From the NCBI GenBank assembly GCA_025345505.1, contig JANVCC010000018.1:57805341-57869340 (forward strand): a stretch of 64,000 bases of DNA, written 5' to 3'. Both the position numbers and the translations under genes were made by a program. The DNA is from Todiramphus chloris collaris. Lineage: Eukaryota > Chordata > Aves > Coraciiformes > Alcedinidae. A model generated the notes under the pieces. The model searched no databases and had not been told where the DNA came from. It worked only from the letters and a program-made list of their open reading frames with translations. Below, piece after piece: positions 39,711 through 51,666 of the stretch (positions are counted from its first letter, which is position 1; every line of letters starts with the position of its first letter).

Positions 39711-39993
39711 TTTTTATCTGGATGTTTAATGTCCTCCAATCCCAGTATGAAATCCTAATTTTGTTTTCATGTACTTCCTGGAAAGAAAATGATTTCTTTA
39801 GTTTTCTGTACTATTCACATGCTGATTTAGAACATTTGGTACTGGTGCACATCATGCATTTTCAGTTTAATTAGGGGTGCAATAAACAGTTGCAGGGGAG
39901 CTAGAAACTGTATGCCCCTAAAGATTACTCTTGTCAGTGTGAAATACTTCGTCTTTGCCCAAGCGTTACCATGTTCTTAATTTCAGTTCCTTG

Positions 39994-40440
39994 CACAGAA
40001 TCACAATAGTGGAAGTTGGAAGGGATGTCTGGGGATCATCTACTCCAAACCCCTTTCTAAAGCAGGTTTACCTAGAGCAGGTTGCCCAGGATTGTGTCCA
40101 GGTGGGTTTTGAAAATCTCCAGAAGAAGAGACTGCACAACTTCCCTGGGCAGACTGTTCCAGTGCTCTGTCACCCTCACAGTTTTTCCTCATGTTGAGGT
40201 GGGACTTCCTATGTTCCAGTTTGTGCCTGTTGCCCCTTGTCCTGTTTCTGGGCACCACTGACAAGAGTCTGGCCCCATCCTCTTGACACCTGCCTTTAGA
40301 TACTTACAAGCATTGATAAGATCCCTTCTCAGTCTTCTCCAGGCTAAAGAGACCCAGGTCTGTCAGTCTTTCCTCATAAGAGATGCTCCAGCCCCCTAGT
40401 CATCTTTGTAGCCCTCCACTGGACTCTCTCCAGCACTTCT
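39994..40440 (-). mobile_element. CR1 LINE 3' fragment (copy 5)
   Basis: Minus-strand CR1 3' end of about 447 bases. In plus coordinates it starts at CACAGAATCACAATAG, then shows AGGTTGCCCAGGATTGTGTC, GGTGGGTTTTGAAAATCTCC, CTGGGCAGACTGTTCCAGTG, TTTGTGCCTGTTGCCCCTTG, CTCAGTCTTCTCCAGGCTAA and GCCCTCCACTGGACTCTCTC, ending at CAGCACTTCT. This is the full 3' untranslated region plus the extreme end of ORF2. It is a well-preserved copy. Confidence 0.95.
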
Positions 40441-43400
40441 GGTGCTCTTATTTTGAAGAAACATCTGTATTTCAATAGTAAGATTTTAAATAACTGTCCT
40501 CTAGCAAGATTTAATGAAAGCCACTTACTTAAGCTTCTGGATTCTAACTGAAAAAAAAAATTCTCTTGAAAAATTCAAAGCACTTGTTTGAATTGTTGTT
40601 GGTTTTATAGATTCTGTATACTACTGAACAATATAGAGAATTTTCTTTTATGATGTTTGTTTAGTTAATTATTAGATTAGTATAGTTCTGTTCTTACTTA
40701 CTTATTAAAACTCTGCCTCCTATTCAACAGATCAGTGCTGGAGAAATGCAAAGAACTTTTGAATATTGAAGGTCATTTTGAATTCAGTAAATAATGCTGT
40801 GACCTAATTCTAGCTTCTGTAATTACTAGAGGTAAAAATCACAGTTGGATATTCATGGCTGCTCACTGAATAAATGATTGAACACATATTTGAACTGTGG
40901 CCCTATAATAGACCTTATGTTTACTGCAGAAAGAGGCTATATCATTAGAAGCTATGTAGGAGAGAAATATAAATTGTTTTCTTGAACATGAGTCACAGAG
41001 TACAAAATCCTCGATCATAATGTTCTCCTGTAGAAAGAAAATTAAAAGCTAGTGCTCAAAATTAGGAATTCACATGTTAAAATAAAAGAAAGTGAACAAA
41101 ATCCTCTTCAGCTCTACTGGAGGACAACTATGGTATAGAGGGTTTAAGAACATCCATTTTTCAGTTTCATTATTCACATCTATGGTACAGGAAAATATAC
41201 AAAATGGAAATTCTGTTTGTTCTGAGTTGGTTTTCTTAACATTATTTCTACTATTCTTAAAGGAGGAAAGAAAAGGGAAGGTCTGCTGCAGAAATCAGCT
41301 TCAAAGGGGAAGAATGCTAGGTAGTCTGCTGTGCACTAGACATCTGCAGACATGCACATTAATCTCTAATTTCATCATCTAGTGACATCATTTCTGCATT
41401 TCTCTGTTATCTACGGGATTTTTCTCTTTCTCTTGTTCTGTAGAACTGTGGGATTCGGGTCCAAATTAACAGTGCTTTTGGGATCACCTGTTAAATCAGT
41501 GAAGAGTCCTTTTCAGCCATGCTCTCTCCTTTCTTATTTGCTCAGGAGAAAGGATTGCTTCATGGACTCGACATGGTTTTATTTCTTGTAACTGTTTTCA
41601 TTTTATACTCTTTGTCCAAAGGGAACCCCTTCTGACATGAGAGCCTTTCTCCAGCATTTGGGAAGTGTTATGTAGTTAAAGCAGCAACTCTGCGAGGAAA
41701 GACCTGAGCAGGTTTTTTTTTCATTTGATGTCAATTAAACGAAACAGACTGTGAGGTGGGGCAAACTGTTTTCACCTCAAGCTATTGGAATCCATTTCCA
41801 AATTACACTGTAGCTTAATCCCAAGAAGCAGTCACTCACTGTGGACAGCCGTGTTTTAGATGGGTTTTTTGTTGTGTTCTGGTTTTCTGCAGGGCTAGCT
41901 GCAGGTGCCCATGTTACTGTTACAGAGCATAAATTAGTTTCCTCTACTTTGGGAATCACTTCAGTACATTTTGAAGCACTAAAGGATTTTAAATTTAAAA
42001 GTATTAATATTTCACTGTTGTTGAGAAACTGTCTCACTTGCTCATCGGTGTAGCATATTCTACAAATTAATTACTTGGCAGGTCTGAAATACCTGTTTTT
42101 ATTAGGCATTCAAAGACAGAATATCACATTTTATTCTTTTGAAGTAAATTACAGAGCACTACTCTGTATCTTACTGCTCATTCCTCCCTCACCACCCCCA
42201 TTTGCTCATAACCTATTTCATCCTTTTTTGATTTATGTCTGTTATGTGTGTATGGCCATGAATACAAAACGTATTCCCTATGAATGGAAATAGGTCACTT
42301 GCTGGTGCAGATTTAAAAAAAAAAAATTAAAAAAATCATACTTTTTTAGATTCTCATTTGAAGAGCTCAGATGTAAAAATATAGATCAACCAAAAGTGAC
42401 AGTATTGCTACCAGATGGAATGCCTAGAATGGCTCTGCGGCTTATGTAGTTTCATGGCCAGAACCAAATCCTTTCTCATGAGCATTATCTTTTAAAGACA
42501 TCTGGGGTGGTGAACAAATAATTCTCATTCTTTTACATGTAAGTACACTTACACATACTCGGTATTTTTGTTTATAGGTGTTCTGAGCCTGTGTGGATGT
42601 TACTACCCTTATTGTTTCATAACATTTCATTTTTGATTACTGAAACTAAAATAGCTTCCCAGGAATTTCTTTGTATGCTATTAGGAAGTGAATTTCTAGT
42701 TGTAGCTATCACTTGTCAAGTGACATTCTGGTGTAACTCTTAAGCAACAGTAAACCATAAACAAGCAACAGTAAAACCTAAAAACTGCGTAAAAATCAAG
42801 TTAGAAATTTATATTGTAGTAGGCCAGCTGAGAAACACTGTTGTGTACTCCCAGGCATCGAATTAAATAGTCTTGTATTCTTAAAAATACATTGGATATA
42901 AGCACTGGCAGAATCCTTCTTTTGGTGTAATCAAACAGCTCAAATTAATTAACCTCTGTGTTCAAGGCTTTAAGAGCTGTATCATTTGCATGCATAGAGA
43001 CTGCAATTCTTGAGCAATATGGCTCAGAAATGTCTTGCTTTGATCTGTCATAGGTGACAGTAGTGATCACAATTTTGGATAATGCTAAACAGCATTTCAA
43101 CATACTGTGTTTTTGAAGAAGCCTTCCTTTAAAGAGGCAACAGGAGTTAGGAAAGTCAAATTCATCTTTAGCTCAGGAGTCTGTTTAATGTTCATTACCT
43201 GTCCGATAGTATTTGCAGGTTTCTGACATTTGGAGGTGCTTCCCAAGAGAGACACACACAGCATATTATCTGTAACTGATTTTTACAACAGTAATCTGTC
43301 AAGATAAACTTAAGTGATATTCAGAGTAAATTTTCAAAATACGGTTCAGATGCACATCTTGAAAATAGCCTCTCATAGCATATGATGGAGTTCCACATTT

Positions 43401-45118
43401 TCAAAATCTCTTGGAATGATGAAGTGAGTTTGAGGTACTAGAAAAGCATGATTTCTAATATTGCATAGGTTTAGGCAACTGATGGTCCCATTTGTTGTAC
43501 TTGTGTAGGCTGGTTGGGTAATATTTACCCCTTAGGTTACAGTCTTCCTGCCATACTGCATGTTTCTAAAGGTCCAGAGTGGCTTATAATCTGTGATGTA
43601 TGGAAACTGTATGTTTGGTAAACGGATCCTCTGTTTTTTAGAACTGTATTAATACAGAAGGTGGGATTCACCTTGTGAATTGACACCTGGGATGAGATGT
43701 GTTAATGTCTGTAAATGCCCTGTGTAAAATTCCTGTAACCATTGAGCCTTCAAAGAATCCCTGCTCGCCTCAGGAGTCAGACTGCTAAACTACCTTTTCA
43801 GTGTCTGGGTACTAAAATCTTCTATTGTGATATTTCTACACTAGACATTTGGTTTGGAGAAGCTGTGCTGTTTTGATGTCTCCACTTACTGCATGTTTTG
43901 TTCTCAAATCAGTCTTCTTTCAAAACCTGAAGCTCTTCCCTAAATCTATTGCAGCCTAACTAACATCAGAAACAATGAGTGGACAACGCAATTACAAGGT
44001 TCTCTAGCACATATATCTAACGTGCATGTGCTAACAGAAAGACCTTTGATTGTTGAGGGCTTCTGCAGTACACTGAAGCAGATGCGTGTGGCTAAGTGCC
44101 ATTCATACTTTTCAGATAAGCAGCCCTCAGCTTTTTTTCAGCTCCTGTTTATTCTTCATTCTTCCACCATTCTGGTTGGAAAATCCTTTCCTTCTTGGGA
44201 AGCCTACCATACCGTCTTTTATCATGCTGAGCTTTGATGCCATTATTTCTCTTTTTGATTACTTTGATTTCAGGCTCTTAAAAAATCAGGTGAAGTGCAA
44301 ACCATGGCCTTGAGAAAGTGACAGTGCTGTGTAAAAAAGGACTAGCAAACAATGTTGCATAAAATTCAAGGTGATGAAGATCTCTACATGTGGAGTGTTG
44401 CACAGCAGATGTATACCAAGTAGGAAGAGTTTTAAGAGATCTTTGCATAGGAACGTGCTCTTGATTTTGCTGCTTATTTGAAATAACACATAGAAGGTAT
44501 TTTGTGAGAATATGAAGGTTTCTGGAGCTTTATGGTGCTGCTCTCTGGTCTCCAGCCTTAGCTCTCACATTAAACCACTGTGAGGGCATATTCTAAGTCA
44601 TATTTTTGGCCTGCTATCAATCCTGGCAGGTCCCACACCAGTATTCTTTGATTCCAACTAGGTAATCATGCTGCTTCTCTGAATATAACTTTTAATTAGG
44701 AACAGTGCTGATGAAATGAGGGCATTCAGCTGCCAGCTGTGGAGGAGTTAGCATGTAATCCTGGTCTAACTGAAGGATCTGTTTTTTTCCTGTGGTACTG
44801 TGAGCTGTAGAATGTATCTTCCCCATAGCTATACTTTCATCAAACCCTGTTTGCTCAAACTGATGAAATGAGCCATGCTTAAGCCACACATGGCAATGCG
44901 GCCCTTCTAGACTTTATAATCACCTACTATGGACCCTTCTGCCTTTTTGAATGCAGCAGTTGATCATATGTTGATGTGGAAATCCACGGCATGCCAGAAC
45001 ATTTGTTCCTGCCCTACAACGCAAGAAGAATGAAACAGAGATTCAAATAGTTTTCATTTAATTGCATGGCATTTACTGGCAGAGATGTCAGCCAGTCGTG
45101 ATAACTCCTTCCTCACAG
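40441..45118. other. Unique AT-rich non-coding DNA
   Basis: No gene or transposable element recognised. It contains a small duplication at 42742-42780 and a poly(A) tract near 42314-42326. Open frames such as 41092-41382 plus and 41777-42053 on both strands show no motif. Confidence 0.6.
42742..42780. repeat. Short direct repeat, period 21
   Basis: AAGCAACAGTAAACCAT at 42742-42758 recurs as AAGCAACAGTAAAACCTA at 42763-42780. Confidence 0.75.
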
Positions 45119-45201
45119 ATCAGGAACCTATGGAGAGCAAAGATCTGGATGACTTTGATACTGCACTCTTTTGCTATGTGAGCTGTCCAACCTTTGGAAA
45201 G
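45119..45201 (+). other. Exon-like segment, 83 nt
   Basis: Preceded by TAACTCCTTCCTCACAG (acceptor ending at 45118) and followed by TTTGGAAAG then GTGGGT at 45202, an acceptable donor. One frame is open across it and reads acidic residues (DQEPMESKDLDDFD) followed by a Cys-containing stretch (ALFCYVSCPTFGK). The same frame extends upstream to an ATG at 45085, so a small ORF of 62 codons is an alternative reading. I do not recognise it. Confidence 0.2.
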
Positions 45202-45760
45202 GTGGGTTGGGCAGCCCGTAGCATGCTATTGCTCAAAAGAAGTAACAGCATCAGGAAACAGGTTTTTGCATGAGTGGCCTCATAGAAATAATGGTGATAA
45301 TAGTGATGCAATAATGTGTTAATTAAGGCAGGAGAGCAGTGTAGGCCCTTATAAGGGCCTGCAGTTGTGTACCGAATGTTGAATCTGAAATATTCAGTTG
45401 GACACATTCTCTAAATGGGAATGCCTTTCATTTTAACATCCTGTGGGAATATTTTAGTAGAGAAGAATCCATATGTTTTGGGATACACGGATGTGAAGAA
45501 GCCGATGAGGTTGGCAGTTGACAGTGCATCCTGCTGCTTCTTTGAAAGTTAGAAGTGCGCTTTTGGTACCAATCTGAGGAAGGGGTCTGATGGAAAGGCT
45601 ACAGAGTGGTAATAGACCTTTCAGAGATGACTTAATTGTAGAGAAGGGTTCATCATTTCCAGCTGCTTAGCTGAACTCTGAGGCCATGAGAACAAGGACA
45701 CTTGTATTTAAAATAATCCAACATTTCCTAAAATACACAGATTTCTCTTCCTCTCAGCAG

Positions 45761-45927
45761 GACAGCACCAGGCCCCTGATTTACTCACAGAATTATTTCA
45801 GGCAATATTCTTTAACATACTATGTATGTTATGAAAGGCAAATAAATGGGAATAAATCCTGGCATCTGTGAAGCCAGTGGGAAATTTATTTCAAAGGAGT
45901 CAAATTCATCACAGTTGCAATCCTAAG
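45761..45927 (+). other. Exon-like segment, 167 nt, probably non-coding if real
   Basis: The acceptor is strong (TTTCTCTTCCTCTCAGCAG ending at 45760) and the donor is near consensus (CCTAAG then GTAAGC at 45928). The frame open across the acceptor ends at a TGA at 45869-45871, well inside the segment. It is therefore unlikely to be an internal coding exon, though it could be a lncRNA or untranslated exon. It lies 560 bases downstream of the exon-like segment ending at 45201, on the same strand. Confidence 0.22.
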
Positions 45928-48900
45928 GTAAGCAGGGAGGTGAGTTTCTCAATTTAGAATAATTTTTTAAATGGGTTTATCTGAATTTGATAATTGAGAA
46001 GTCACAGTGGTTGTAAAATGTACTGCCCATCATCCAGAGTTGTATTTCTGATAGCATAAATAACTGCAAGTGAAATTGCTGCCATTTACTCCCTGCTGAT
46101 TTTGAAACATTTTTTCCCCTTATTTTTTTCCATGCTTCTGTAGTGGTCCAGATTCCCATGGTGCTGCCAGATCTGTTTGCAAATTGAGTCAACCATCTCC
46201 TGATTGACTTTTTTTTGGTTTAAAATGATATATTTGAATTATTTTCATTTGTTTTTTTTGTTTGTTTAAAATTCATGGGTTCATACTGTTTGTTCTTGAA
46301 TTTTTTTCTTTACAAACATAAGAAATGTATTTAAACCTCTCCCTGACATGCAGATACTTGACCACCTTTAAAAATTAAATTTTCAGACACAGCTCCCAAA
46401 TGCTACAATCCTTTAAATACAATCTTCAGTGTATGTCAACTTTAGCTGTGGATTTGATGTAAATATTTTCATAATAGAAGTTCTTGCATTGTTTCTTCAG
46501 TAAAAATCTTGTAGAAAAACCATAGCAAAAAGGTGCTATATTCTCATAGACATTTGGTTCAAATATTAAACAAGATAACATATAGTTAGGCTGTTAGGCT
46601 TATCTTGACAACCTTGCTATTTGTCAGTACAAAATAACTTTCCTGCAGTCTTGATGAAAGAGGACTCACATTGCTTCAGAACAAAACAAGGCAAATAACC
46701 ACCTTCCTCCTCTCAACAGCCCAACAATTCAGAACTTTTTAGAGGTCTTAAAGTTTTATCTGTGGCTTCTTCTTGGTCTTAAAAAGTGTGTGCTTACTAC
46801 ACATTGCAAAGCACCATTCCCCAGAAAACTAATAGCGCTGAACTTTGAATGTATGTTTGAATAGTATATGTAACTTTTATTGCATTTCAAATTGAAAACA
46901 TTGACTATGTCTATCAGAGCCAAACAAGAACAACTGGAAATATTGATGCCCTTTTCTGGGTATGAACCATAATGCTTCACTCAGGGCTAACATGTGACCA
47001 AATGTGTTTGTAATTTAGGAAGTACTATGTGAAATACTTAACAGTATAAAATAATACCAGCATATTAAGTTAGGGTGACTGTGCCCTAGTATTGACTGGT
47101 TACCTAATTTTGTTTTTTTAAATAAATCTATGAAATAGAAATATATATGAAGGATTTAAAAAAAAAAAATAAATCAGTTGAAGCATTTGTATAGTTACCT
47201 GAGTGTTTTGTAGAAATTGTGTGAAAAGCTGCTCAACTACACATCACTTAGTATCTTCCTGTAGTAACTGTTTTCAGTGGTGTAGGCTACTTTTGCTAAT
47301 AATTGTATTTGTACACATTTTTATATAGGTACCTACTTTCCTTTAGAGCTGTGTAATATCTTGTTTATCAGACCACTTCTTTTGCTAAGACTTGGAATGT
47401 GTTCTGTGGTGTGTGAGAGTTCTTTACTTACTTCTGTTAAAGAACACAGGAACTGGAGCCCAGGAGCAGGGATGCATCTTGCTAGTGGTTGTCGCCTTGA
47501 TTATTGCTAAGGATGAGATTTCACATGGGCTATGTACAATCTTGTAAGTAGAACTGAGTCCATTAGATACTGGAGTAGAAGAAACTCTTTTAGGGGAGCT
47601 TTACATTCCTCACTGTGTAAAGTCTTCTTATTGTTCAGCTGGCTCAAGTCTCTCTATATTTTTACCCCCCTTATGCCAAAATAGAATGCACTGTGATTTT
47701 CTTACATATTTCTCTTTTTGTGAAGTATTGCACAATGTAAGACTGTAGAGTCCACAGTGGTGTGTAAAGGCTTGAATTTCCAATATTTCACAAAATTATT
47801 TAGTCTTCAGGAAAAACTTACTGTACTTGGGAAAATATGTTTTGTCTAAGAGCTATTTGTAGTTTAAATATGTAAATCAAAGAATTCTGATAAATATTTC
47901 TGAAATTCTTGGTGTGTTCTAGTACTGCAAAGTATGCCATTTTCTTGTTCCGTCCTGTCATTTTATCGAAGAGTGATGCTGCTTGTGAAGTGTAGTTCAT
48001 TCATTCATTTAATAACTTTCTTCATTCACTTAATTACTGATCTGGAACATTACCAGTTAATGTAAACATGCCCTTAAACATGTAGAGTGTTGCCACTAAT
48101 GTAAAAGAACTAAGTTCAAAGCTTAATTGCTTTACATTTTATAGTGTGGTCGAAGTTGTGTGGCTTACTACTGCATGCAAAAATCACCTTATCCAAATAC
48201 TTGTGCTAAAATATACACTAGAGAATTTAATAGAATGGAGATATATCTAGGCTGATAAAAGGAGAGCTAAAATACATCTAAGTAATTTCCTCCTTGTTTA
48301 AAAAGCTTTTGTTTCTTCTTTTATTGTTTTACTTACAAAGAGTTATTAAATTAGCAGTTTATTACTAACATGACAGAGTTTTGAAAGGTGAATCTGAAAC
48401 TTTTTTTTTCCCTGAAAATGAAGTATTATTACCTCAGCATTATAACTTAGAAATTCTTTGATGACATTTGCATTGATGTGTTCATAGATAGCTTATAGTA
48501 TGTTGATAACCGGTAAGTCTGACAGCTATCAAAAATAGATGGCTCAACTAGGAGTATGGACTATAGTCTTTCTATGTCACGTGTGTATCTGTGATGGAAG
48601 AAACTGGAATTTGAAAGAGCTTTATGTTCTCCAGGCTCTTTCTTGAGAATTTGACAGGCACAAACCCGCAGATGCCTTAGTACAGCTAGCTGTGGAAATG
48701 ATTGTGGAATCTGAGAAAATGGTTCTGCTCTCCATTAATATCTATTGTTTACTTCCCAACTGCTGCAACAAAAGCACAAAGCAAAGGACATGACATGAGA
48801 TTCCTAGCATCTGTGATATGCTTTGAGTATCTAACATATAAATGCACAAATAGAAAAAGTCCTACATGTCTGTTATTGAGTTTTGTGTAACACAATCAGT

Positions 48901-49741
48901 TTAAGTACACAAATTTGTAGTTTTGTATTTGAATATCAGTCATCTGCAAACCTATTACTTCAGCAGTATGCATGCCATTTCTTTCTCTTCCTTTAACACG
49001 AGCAGGTAAGATTGGCAGTGAATCTGGCTGTGATAATGAGTTAGTATTTTTATTTTAGGATAGGATGATATTTAAGTGTAACGTATTGCAGTATGTGGGC
49101 TTTGTTCACCTCTTAGCAGACAAGTGACAGCATTGTCAGGTCACTTGGAAAATTCTGAAGTTACTTAAATTTTCTAGAAACTTTTGTCAGGAATCTGAAC
49201 TTTTTTGTAAAAGAAAAAAAGTTCTAAGTGTCAAGCAAGAACATGCAGGATGGCTGAGGACAGAAATTAAAGTTGAATATGATTGCCTGCTTAGTTTTCT
49301 TATTTCTTGCACTGTTTGAGGAGCATCTTTGTCACCTGAAATATTTGTATTTGTCTTGCTGTCAAATCATCTGCTGTGTAGGAGTAGTTATGGTTTGCTG
49401 CTGCTGTGATCAGAAGTAAGTGGAGATGCTTAGGCACCTGTCCACTTAGACTATCAGTGTTATCTTGGTTACTTATGACAAATGATTTTGAAGACAGAAG
49501 ACAAACTGTTTGATTTTCTTCAAAGCTTCTATGGAAGTGATTTCATGTACTGTCAGTTTATTAATTAAATTTGTTTCACGTAATCCAGCCATTGCTGTAT
49601 ATTCCTGTATTACTGTGCTAGAGCTGTATTTTTAGACTGCATTCTTAGTCTGTGTTTTCTTCAGGTGTGACACCTCCTCTCCCCTGAAAAATTAGAAATT
49701 CTCAGATCTGTTTGCCTTTCCTGTCTTCAGGATGCATGACA
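45928..49741. other. Unique AT-rich non-coding DNA
   Basis: No gene or transposable element recognised. A poly(A) run lies at about 47159-47169. Small open frames are without motif. Confidence 0.6.
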
Positions 49742-50213
49742 GGGAGGATTCAGGAAATTACAGGCTGATGAGTCTCACTTTGGTCCCTTAGAAGGTGTTG
49801 AATAAACTGTTTTCTAGCCTGTAAGTCATTTCCAAACACATAAAGAACACAAAGGTGATTGGGAGTGGTCAACATGGATTTGTGACGGAGAAATCGGACT
49901 TAACTAACCTGGTAGCCTCCTACAATTGGATGACTGGCTCCGTGGGCATGGGGAGAGGAGTTTATATTGTTTATCCTGACTGCAGGAAGGCTTTTTTCCA
50001 TGTCCCCATTAACATCCCCTTCTACAGACTGATGAAATACAAACTATTTAAGTGAGCAGTGAGGTGGACTGAAAACAGGTTGAACTGCTGGGCATAGTAG
50101 GCAAGTCACTAGTGAAGGGTCAGTATGGGCGCCAGTATTGTTTAACCTCTTTGCCAGGGTCCTGGATGATGGGGCAGAGTGCACCCTCAGCAAGTCTGCA
50201 GAAATTCTTCTTT
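49742..50213 (+). mobile_element. CR1 LINE internal fragment (copy 6), no 3' end
   Basis: Internal piece of CR1 ORF2 only. It starts near GGGAGGATTCAGGAAATTAC, matching the region that encodes NCRPVSLTS in CR1 copy 1, and ends near CTCAGCAAGTCTGCAG, just before the FADD active-site block. Neither the rest of ORF2 nor the CR1 3' end is found downstream. LINE insertions normally keep their 3' end, so the 3' part was probably lost by a later deletion or moved by rearrangement. Confidence 0.88.
49742..50213 (+). pseudogene. CR1 reverse transcriptase fragment, broken
   Basis: The conceptual product holds part of the polymerase fingers and palm: GQHGFVTEKSDLTNLVASYN, then YIVYPDCRKAFFHVP, which stands where the family has the DFSKAFDTVP catalytic block, so that motif is degraded. 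A stop codon (TGA, about 50053-50055) follows, and a later frame resumes with a piece equivalent to the LFNIFI block (TGTTTAACCTCTTTGC). Strongly decayed; an old copy. Confidence 0.85.
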
Positions 50214-51150
50214 GCAAGTTTTTTCTTTGAAAACTTGATTTATGAACAAAACAAAGAATGAAAATTTGAAAAATGTCTTCTTAGATCACTCCCCATCTGG
50301 AGACAGAATACTTTAATTAGATTTACTTGGACACAGATCGCTTGAAAAACGGATATCCATTGGTGGTAGCTGAGAAATATAAAATTAATTATATACTTAA
50401 AATATGGCAATAATTTATAGAATATAAGTTAGAATACACTGTTGACTTTGTCTTAGAAAATTATAGGATGAACATGTGGAGCTCCCTCAGAGGTAGAGGT
50501 GATTTAGATATGGCAAAAGATGAAGTTCTTGCAGGTGAGTGGCCAGGTCTGCTGCTGCATCCACCAAGGAAATAGACAATGAAAGGTAGATTCTGTCAGT
50601 TTGAGAAGTTGGATTCTAGTCTCCTTGGACTATGCCTTTCATCAAAATAATGCTAGAGCTTTAAGGAAGAAAAAAAAATGTAAAAAATGTAAAAAAAAAA
50701 GAAAATTTCTTTGGGTTATTAGTTTGTTTAGATTTATATATTTATACTGCTGTCTTGACTGACTGGTTTCTGGATCCCCACAGAGTGCAAGCTTGACAAG
50801 ACAAACTAGAAAGTCTGAATTTGCTAACAAGGTTGAAGGCCTTTGAGAGAATGCCTATCTGGGAAGAGTGAAGATATAACACAACTGTATAATAGCCGTT
50901 AATGGGTCTAGACCACATAACGTAAAGCAAATTAACATTAAAAATATTGTTAAATGCATGAAAATCCTTAGGGTTTTAGAAAAGGTTTTCTATTAATCAT
51001 GATATTTTATTGTCAGGAATATAACTATTTGCTATTTTAATATGTTTTATTTGCAAGATCAAGGCACCAGTTAAATAAATGAGTAGCATAGTTCTGATTT
51101 CAGTTTCAGGAGAATATGTAACTTTAAGAAACCAATTTTTTCCTCTCTTC
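50214..51150. other. Unique AT-rich non-coding DNA
   Basis: No gene recognised between the CR1 fragment and the LTR. It contains an A-rich stretch at about 50665-50705. Confidence 0.6.
51147..51150. repeat. Target-site duplication, left copy (CTTC)
   Basis: CTTC directly abuts the left end of the LTR and is repeated at 51663-51666 beyond its right end. Four-base duplications are typical of gammaretrovirus-like (ERV1) integration; a match of four bases can also arise by chance. Confidence 0.6.
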
Positions 51151-51392
51151 TGTTATGGAAATTCCACATACCAGCCACCATAACAAGGTTCGACTCTAGG
51201 TTTCTGTGTAAGCTGAAAGATAGATTCCTTTATGAAAGTACTTTAATAGCACTACAGCTTGATCTGTGTGCCTCCAAAGAGAGACACCAAACAAAAATAT
51301 CCCTGGGCAGTTATACCCTTACAATCTAAATTCCCTACCCCTCACATGATAATTGAGACCCATGGTAATATTAAGGTCTGGAGCCTTCGCAG

Positions 51393-51445
51393 TTTTTATT
51401 GGTTTGATTTGTTTGCTGTTTCATACTAAATGGTTGCTAATTGGT
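51393..51445 (-). promoter_or_regulatory. LTR promoter elements (CCAAT box and TATA-like box)
   Basis: On the minus strand ACCAAT (51440-51446) lies about 40 bases upstream of AATAAAA (51393-51400), the spacing expected of an RNA polymerase II LTR promoter. If still active, transcription would run toward lower coordinates, starting near 51365-51370. Confidence 0.4.
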
Positions 51446-51570
51446 CATCTTATACAATATCTCATCCTCCAAGGCTGGTTTCAGCTCATGCTGTAGGTAG
51501 CTATTTGATATGTAGTAACATGGTTGTTACAGTTCACATACAACAACCTATAGGCTTTGTCTTCTCTACC

Positions 51571-51629
51571 TATTAATGGTTAAGCTGCTATCTTTGTATA
51601 ATCTAGCTATTATTAATGTTTAAGCTGCT
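51571..51629. repeat. 40-bp-period direct repeat inside LTR U3
   Basis: TATTAATGGTTAAGCTGCT at 51571-51589 recurs with one mismatch as TATTAATGTTTAAGCTGCT at 51611-51629. In retroviral LTRs such U3 repeats often are enhancer duplications. Confidence 0.8.
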
Positions 51630-51662
51630 GACTCCAAGTTTCAGCTAACTTCTTCTACAACA

Positions 51663-51666
51663 CTTC
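51663..51666. repeat. Target-site duplication, right copy (CTTC)
   Basis: Second copy of the CTTC found at 51147-51150, directly after the CA end of the LTR in plus coordinates. Confidence 0.6.

Larger units (their letters stand above)
51151..51662 (-). mobile_element. Solo LTR of an endogenous retrovirus, 512 bp
   Basis: In minus orientation the element starts TGTTGTAGAAG and ends TTCCATAACA, giving TG...CA termini with imperfect inverted ends (TGTTGTAG against TGTTATGG). It is flanked by CTTC on both sides. Internal signals in minus orientation and correct order: a 40-bp-period direct repeat in U3 (51571-51629), a CCAAT box (51440-51445), a TATA-like ATAAAA (51393-51400), and an ATTAAA polyadenylation signal (51242-51247) followed by a U5-like stretch. 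No gag, pol or env sequence and no second LTR were seen nearby, so it is a recombined solo LTR. It encodes no protein. Family name not assigned. Confidence 0.78.
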
